The notes beneath the pieces were generated by a model. It made no database searches, was not told where the DNA came from, and saw nothing but the letters and a program-made list of their open reading frames with translations. DNA of 64,000 nucleotides, from the NCBI GenBank assembly GCA_030651815.1, contig JAUSBW010000022.1, positions 1 through 64,000 on the forward strand. Direction: 5' to 3'. This DNA comes from Methanoregula sp. (GTDB taxonomy: Archaea > Halobacteriota > Methanomicrobia > Methanomicrobiales > Methanospirillaceae). Position 1 is the stretch's first letter, and each line of letters opens with the position of its first letter. Below are positions 58,661 through 64,000 of this stretch, piece after piece. Both the position numbers and the translations under genes were made by a program.

Positions 58661-59773
58661 ATGAGTATCGTGCGAATTAATAAGTTTATTTCAGTTCTTG
58701 TGCTGCTGATTGCAGCGATATGTATTATCCAGCCGGTGCTGGGTGCTAACGGGACCGTGAGCATTGCCTACCGTGGATCGGGCGGGAGCTACATTGGCGA
58801 CACAATTATTTTTGATGGCAAAAACACGGTTGGCAATATTACCTTTATCCGAATCACCGGCCCCGGTCTCCCTGTTGAGGGTGTCCCTATATATGATCTT
58901 AATGGAAATCCGGGTGCTGGAAATCCCGTTGAAGTGAACCCGGATGGTACCTGGAAGCTTGCATGGTATTCATCGACTGTCAAAGGAATTGAAAAAATGC
59001 AGACAGCACGATATTATTTCATTGCAGCAGATCTAGCCCATCCAGAATCGTCCTCGACAACTTCAGTGCTCATGAAAAAAGCAGAATTTTACGCAGACCT
59101 TACACCAAACCCTGCGACAAATGCCGACTATGTGTCGTTGACAGGTTCTGCTGAACGGGGGGTATCTTATGTCCGGATTGACGTAACAGACATTTCCGGC
59201 AAAACACTTCGTACATATTCTTCACCTGTCAGTGCATCCGGATATTTTAACTATGGTTTCCATGTTGATATGCAACCGGGACAATATTATATCACTGTGA
59301 GCAACCCTTCGATAAAAAATCCCCTCCAGATGGTTCTTACTGTTCTCCCACCACGAACACAGACTCCAATGGGGACAACGGTGACAGTAACTCCAGGTGG
59401 TTCAACAGCATCAATACCGGATTCCATTACCCCATCCGCTACGACACCACAGAACCCTCAGGGTATTCCGGCAGGTACCGGGACACTCTCCATCTCATCA
59501 ACCCCGGCAGGATCTTCAGTATATCTCGATTCGGTGATGATGGGAAAAACACCGGTTGATCTGGGCAATTTAAATTATGGCAGTCATCTGGTTGAGATAA
59601 AATCTCCCGGATACCAGACCTATTCGGTTCAGGTAACAGTCCAGGATGGAACACCGGTTACCTTATCTCCGGTCCTGCTCAAAAGTCCCTCTTCAATCCC
59701 TCTTTCACCAGTCACCGCAATTATCGGGCTTTTCATAACCTGTGCAATTGCCCTTGTATGGAAAAGGACGTAA
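58661..59773 (+). CDS. PEGA-domain surface protein
   Basis: Signal peptide; TLSISSTPAGSSVYLDSVMMGKTPVDLGNLNYGSHLVEIKSPGYQTYS; Thr/Pro linker; C-terminal TM. Confidence 0.85.
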   Translation: MSIVRINKFISVLVLLIAAICIIQPVLGANGTVSIAYRGSGGSYIGDTIIFDGKNTVGNITFIRITGPGLPVEGVPIYDLNGNPGAGNPVEVNPDGTWKLAWYSSTVKGIEKMQTARYYFIAADLAHPESSSTTSVLMKKAEFYADLTPNPATNADYVSLTGSAERGVSYVRIDVTDISGKTLRTYSSPVSASGYFNYGFHVDMQPGQYYITVSNPSIKNPLQMVLTVLPPRTQTPMGTTVTVTPGGSTASIPDSITPSATTPQNPQGIPAGTGTLSISSTPAGSSVYLDSVMMGKTPVDLGNLNYGSHLVEIKSPGYQTYSVQVTVQDGTPVTLSPVLLKSPSSIPLSPVTAIIGLFITCAIALVWKRT

Positions 59774-59888
59774 ATATTAATAGACCCCCTCTTTTTTACC
59801 TCATTTTTACAAATTAAAACAAATTCTTTCTACCATAATCTATTTCGATGTAAACACAGACACGTATAGATATAACCGGTGAATATCA

Positions 59889-61391
59889 GTGATGAAATTT
59901 TCTTTTATCGCTCACATGCCCGATACTCCGGGTTCGCTGCACAGGGCTGCAGAGATTATCAAAAAATATGATGGCAATATCAACCGCATCCAGTTTGACC
60001 GCCGCATCGATCCCGGAACAGTCTTTTACGAGATTACGGCATCAGAAGAATCCTACAAGAAGATCACGCAGGATCTCGAACAGATGGGGTATCTCCAGAC
60101 TTCCATAAAACCCCAGAGTTTCTTAAAATTCTGCGTCTGCCTGCCCCACCGCCCGGGTGCACTGTATGAATTCCTGAGTCTGACAACATCGGCAGATGCA
60201 AATATCTCGTTTTTGGATTTCGATGATAAGCGCAGACATCCGGATCGTCTTACAGTAAGCCTGAATCTCGAACAGGGTGCAGTGGTTGACCGTTTGTTAA
60301 ACCTGCTGAAATCCATATACCGTATTGAGATTATCGAATACGATACTACGGGAAAGCAACTTGATGATACGGTCTTTTATGTACGGTACGCCCAGGCAAT
60401 CCGCGAACTTATCGGTGAATATGAGGATGCTTTCCTTCTTTCGTTTCTTGCTGATACCAACCGCATTGCGCAGGAACTCATGGACCGTGGTTGTGATCCC
60501 AAAAAGGTTTTTGAGAGTGTTCTCCTTACCGGTCAGACCCTGAAGGCTACTACCGGTAAAAATTTTTATGCAGATGTCCAGAAATTCCGGATCAACGATA
60601 ACACAAGCTTGTTCTGTTTCCAGGTTCCCTGTGGGGGGAATATTTTTCTTTTAAAATCCAGAGAAAATCTGCTCATGATTGATACCGGGTACGGGATCTA
60701 TCACCCTGATATAATGGTCATGCTTTCACGGTATGGTATGAGTGATCCTGATAAGATTTCTTGTATTGCAATCACGCATGCTGATGCTGATCATTGCGGG
60801 GCTGCCGGTTTTTTTGCAGCACCGGTACTCATGCACAAGAGTACTCTTGAAATCATCCGGACAAATAACCGGGCTTACGGCTCACGAAGCGATCACTCAT
60901 CTCTGGATGAATTCTACACCAGGATGATCAACCTGTTCTCACGGTTTAATATTCCGGAAGAGATCGAATGTTTTTCAGCACCTGACGGAACAGCCAGGGG
61001 AATTTTTCCGGTAATCGGCTTAGTCTCTATCGGAGATATTGAACTCGAAGTGCTGGAGGGCTTAGGCGGACATACTGCCGGACAGGTGTTCCTGTATTCC
61101 CGGACATATGGTTTGTTGTTTGCCGCCGATAGTGTGATAAATTTTGCCAGTCTCTCAAGAGAACGGGCGGATTATAGTTCTCTTGCAGCATTTCTTGTAA
61201 CTTCAGTGAATGTGGACAGCGACATGGCAAAGAAGGAACGAAAAGGTCTGCTTGAACTGGCACAGGATACTGATAACGAACTGGTATCCTCCGGGAAACA
61301 CTGCCTTATCTGCGGTGGTCATGGGGCGGTGTCAGTACTTGATGATGGAAAGCTTGTAGCATGTGGCAAGATAGAGCGGTACATACCGTAA
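59889..61391 (+). CDS. ACT-ACT-metallo-beta-lactamase fusion protein
   Basis: FSFIAHMPDTPGSLHRAAEIIKKYDGNI and FCVCLPHRPGALYEFLSL (two ACT-like domains), then ITHADADHCGAAG and LEGLGGHTAGQVFLYS (MBL). Confidence 0.82.
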   Translation: MMKFSFIAHMPDTPGSLHRAAEIIKKYDGNINRIQFDRRIDPGTVFYEITASEESYKKITQDLEQMGYLQTSIKPQSFLKFCVCLPHRPGALYEFLSLTTSADANISFLDFDDKRRHPDRLTVSLNLEQGAVVDRLLNLLKSIYRIEIIEYDTTGKQLDDTVFYVRYAQAIRELIGEYEDAFLLSFLADTNRIAQELMDRGCDPKKVFESVLLTGQTLKATTGKNFYADVQKFRINDNTSLFCFQVPCGGNIFLLKSRENLLMIDTGYGIYHPDIMVMLSRYGMSDPDKISCIAITHADADHCGAAGFFAAPVLMHKSTLEIIRTNNRAYGSRSDHSSLDEFYTRMINLFSRFNIPEEIECFSAPDGTARGIFPVIGLVSIGDIELEVLEGLGGHTAGQVFLYSRTYGLLFAADSVINFASLSRERADYSSLAAFLVTSVNVDSDMAKKERKGLLELAQDTDNELVSSGKHCLICGGHGAVSVLDDGKLVACGKIERYIP

Positions 61392-61490
61392 AATCTTATT
61401 CTGCCGTTTTTGTTCGTTATCTATCAAACTTTTATAGAAGTTCCAGGAACCTGCTCCGACTCATATACGGATAGGTTTTTTTCAATATCA

Positions 61491-61622
61491 TTACTGAAAT
61501 TTTTTTAACTGATGTGCTACAATGCCGGTAGTTCCACTTCCACAGAATGGATCGGGCACCAGATCCTCTTCTTTTGAAGTTATGATCCGCTTGAGAATGG
61601 CGGCGGGGTCTGTCGTACGCAG
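61491..61622 (-). pseudogene. C-terminal fragment of a site-specific DNA methyltransferase
   Basis: PLRTTDPAAILKRIITSKEEDLVPDPFCGSGTTGIVAHQLKKFQ*; DPFCGSGTT SAM motif, no N-terminal part. Confidence 0.72.
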
Positions 61623-61753
61623 GGGTATGGGGCATTTACATCTGTCAATATTTTATCGGATAACACGGGTTCATCTCTCATTTTGACAATGAGCCTGAGA
61701 AATCTTCTGCGAAATTCTCATCTACTATGCCATAGCATCTTCTGTGGGAATGT

Positions 61754-62353
61754 ATGGAGAGCCACAGAGTACAGGAAATGATGCGGCTGATGGCATCAAA
61801 GATCCGGTCAATCGCCAATACCATATCAGATGATGATATCGGGAAATTCATTGCCGAAATCTTAAAAGCAAAGCGCATTTATGTGATCGGTGCAGGACGG
61901 TCAGGGCTTGTGGCAAAAGCATTTGCCATGCGTCTCATGCATCTTGGGTTTCGCGCATATGTTGTCGGGGAGACAATAACTCCTGCATTGAACAAGGGTG
62001 ATCTGATGGTCATCTTCTCGGGCTCCGGCCGGACAAAGACCGTTGCTGATCTGGCTGAGACTGCAAAGGAGATTGGAGGAAGAATCTGCCTGATCTCTTC
62101 GAATGCAGATTCCCGTATCGGTAAGATCTCTGATTGCATAGTAATAATCGAGCAGCAGCGGGATTCCGTGGATGATGATGCGGTCGAGTTTGAAATCCGG
62201 CAGATGATGGGCGAGCACAAATCGTTTGCTCCTTTAGGAACGCTCTTTGAGACAGTCTCCATGATCTTTGCAGATGCCGTGGTCTCGCGGCTGATGGAGA
62301 TCACCCGGACGGATGAAAGTGCACTTAAGAACCGGCATACGAATATCGAATAG
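61754..62353 (+). CDS. hxlB: 6-phospho-3-hexuloisomerase (SIS domain)
   Basis: RIYVIGAGRSGLVAKAFAMRLMHLGFRAYVVGETITPALNKGDLMVIFSGSGRT. Confidence 0.92.
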   Translation: MESHRVQEMMRLMASKIRSIANTISDDDIGKFIAEILKAKRIYVIGAGRSGLVAKAFAMRLMHLGFRAYVVGETITPALNKGDLMVIFSGSGRTKTVADLAETAKEIGGRICLISSNADSRIGKISDCIVIIEQQRDSVDDDAVEFEIRQMMGEHKSFAPLGTLFETVSMIFADAVVSRLMEITRTDESALKNRHTNIE

Positions 62354-62356
62354 GAG

Positions 62357-63469
62357 ATGACAATGAGCATGAAATTTGCAGAACGGGTAAAAGATATTGA
62401 AATTTCGGGTATCCGCCGATTGTTTGAAGCAGCAGGTCCTAACTCCGTCAATCTCGGGCTCGGGCAACCCGACTTTGATACACCTCAGCACATCAAAGAT
62501 GCAGCGATAAAAGCGATACAGGAAGGAAAGACCGGGTATACCGGTAACAATGGTATCCCCGAGCTCCGCAATGCAATAAGTGCAAAATTCAAAACGGAGA
62601 ACCAACTCTCTTACACACCGGATCAGATCATTGTTACTGCCGGTGCAAGTGAAGCACTCCATATTGTGATGCAGGCAATGGTGGGCGATGGCGACCGGGT
62701 GCTCTGCCCGGATCCGGGTTTTGTCTCCTATGCGTCCCTTGCAATCCTTGCAGGTGCAAATCCAATCAGTGTTCCGCTCACAAACGATTTGCATATCGAT
62801 GTGGAGCGGGCAAAAGAACTGATGGACGGGGCAAAACTTTTTGTCTTAAACTCCCCGGCAAATCCCACCGGGGCTGTCGAGAGCAAAGAGTCTATAAAAG
62901 CCATAGTTGAATATGCAGACGATGCCGGTGTTACTGTTGTCTCTGATGAGGTGTACGAACATTTCATCTATGGTAAAAAGCACTGGAGCGCAGGACAGTT
63001 CGGCGAAAATGTCATCACCATCAATGCGACCAGCAAGACCTATGCAATGACCGGCTGGCGTCTCGGGTATCTTGCTGCATCTCCCGATATCATCGGCCAG
63101 TGCATAAAAGTGCACCAGTACTGTCAGGCCTGCGCCACTTCAATCTCCCAGTATGCGGCAGTTGCAGCATACGAAGGCGACCAGCATCCCGTTATGGTAA
63201 TGCGGGATGAATACCGGGCGCGGCGGGATCTCTTCTGCAAAGGATTGTCAGCACTGGGGCTGAACTTCCCGCTTCCCGAAGGTGCATTCTATGCATTTGT
63301 TCCAATGAAACCTGCACTCACCCGGAAAATTATTGATGCCGGGGTAGTGATTGTTCCCGGCTCTGCGTTCGGTGTCAATGCGCCTGATTATGCCCGTATG
63401 AGTTATGCTACCTCCCGGGAGAACCTGGGGCGTGCCCTTGATAGGATTCAAAAAGTAATATGTGATTAA
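62357..63469 (+). CDS. PLP-dependent aminotransferase (class I, AspC-like)
   Basis: VNLGLGQPDFDTP, NSPANPTGAV, NATSKTYAMTGWRLGY. Confidence 0.93.
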   Translation: MTMSMKFAERVKDIEISGIRRLFEAAGPNSVNLGLGQPDFDTPQHIKDAAIKAIQEGKTGYTGNNGIPELRNAISAKFKTENQLSYTPDQIIVTAGASEALHIVMQAMVGDGDRVLCPDPGFVSYASLAILAGANPISVPLTNDLHIDVERAKELMDGAKLFVLNSPANPTGAVESKESIKAIVEYADDAGVTVVSDEVYEHFIYGKKHWSAGQFGENVITINATSKTYAMTGWRLGYLAASPDIIGQCIKVHQYCQACATSISQYAAVAAYEGDQHPVMVMRDEYRARRDLFCKGLSALGLNFPLPEGAFYAFVPMKPALTRKIIDAGVVIVPGSAFGVNAPDYARMSYATSRENLGRALDRIQKVICD

Positions 63470-63470
63470 C

Positions 63471-64000
63471 ATGGTCAAAGAACTGTTACGTAAATTATCC
63501 AATGCCCACGGTGTCTCGGGCAGTGAAGGCAACGTCTATGCGATCATCAAAAAAGAGCTAAAGGGGCATGTCGATGAGATCCGCGAAGATGCCATGGGCA
63601 ACCTTATCGCAATCAAGCACGGCAACAAATTCAAAGTGATGCTGGCTGCCCACATGGATGAGATTGGTCTCATGGTGAAGTATGTCGAAGAGAAAGGCTT
63701 CATCCGGTTCGTCGCTCTCGGAGGATGGTACGGGCCTACGCTCTACAACCAGCGGGTAGTCCTGCATGGGGCAAACGGTCCCGTTATTGGCGTCATTGGC
63801 GGTAAACCCCCGCATATGATGGACGACGAAGAGCGCAAGAAGGGTGTAAAAGTCGATGATCTCTTCATCGATGTTGGTGCAATAAATCCCGATGAGGTCG
63901 ATTATCTGGGTATTGAAGTCGGTACACCTGTAACCATTGACCGGGAATTCTGTGAACTTGCCAATTCCCGGGTTACCGGAAAAGCCTTTGACAACCGGGC
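63471..64000 (+). CDS. M42-family metallopeptidase, truncated by window end
   Basis: MVKELLRKLSNAHGVSGSEGNV...VMLAAHMDEIGLMVKYVEEKGFIRFVALGGW...VTGKAFDNR. Confidence 0.93.
   Translation, partial: MVKELLRKLSNAHGVSGSEGNVYAIIKKELKGHVDEIREDAMGNLIAIKHGNKFKVMLAAHMDEIGLMVKYVEEKGFIRFVALGGWYGPTLYNQRVVLHGANGPVIGVIGGKPPHMMDDEERKKGVKVDDLFIDVGAINPDEVDYLGIEVGTPVTIDREFCELANSRVTGKAFDNR

Noticed and set aside
1-64000. tRNA or rRNA genes
   Set aside because: No convincing tRNA cloverleaf or rRNA sequence was recognised by eye; a tRNAscan run would be needed to exclude them.

Overview
The window looks like chromosomal DNA of a hydrogenotrophic methanogen; Methanomicrobiales/Methanoregulaceae is my inference from gene content, not a search. 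Core modules: hemB-hemL-hemC-cobA, cofE, secG (missed by the ORF track), USP/CBS proteins, psmB, aCPSF1, dapE, moaA, rlmE, pcn-priL, ThiN domain, rps17e-dapA-dapB-ferredoxin-asd-alba, ribbon-helix-helix (RHH) gene + ftsZ, pdaD, a six-gene acetyl-CoA synthase/corrinoid operon, hxlB, an aminotransferase and a partial M42 peptidase. Accessory DNA: (i) left end 1-4.2 kb: 3' end of an IS21-type element, a decayed HEPN/MNT pair, an AbiE-like pair with an operator array, and a decayed integrase; (ii) 11.1-21.5 kb: a one-directional minus-strand defense/toxin-antitoxin (TA) island ending in a Type IIG-like restriction-modification (RM) enzyme. The most striking signal is that the C-terminal ~75 codons of that RM enzyme recur as separate copies between TA/defense cassettes (six copies in the island, one more beside the left-end HEPN/MNT), often joined to neighbouring genes by ATGA overlaps. 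Other strong observations: a 113-bp MITE-like element with perfect 13-bp TIRs and 5-bp TSDs that splits a PIN gene; an operon encoding a full-length bacterial-type ACS, both CoFeSP subunits, a RACo-like activator, a MetE-core protein and a CooC-like ATPase, with no CODH subunit in the window; and mazEF bracketed by duplicated 3' ends of a membrane-anchor gene.
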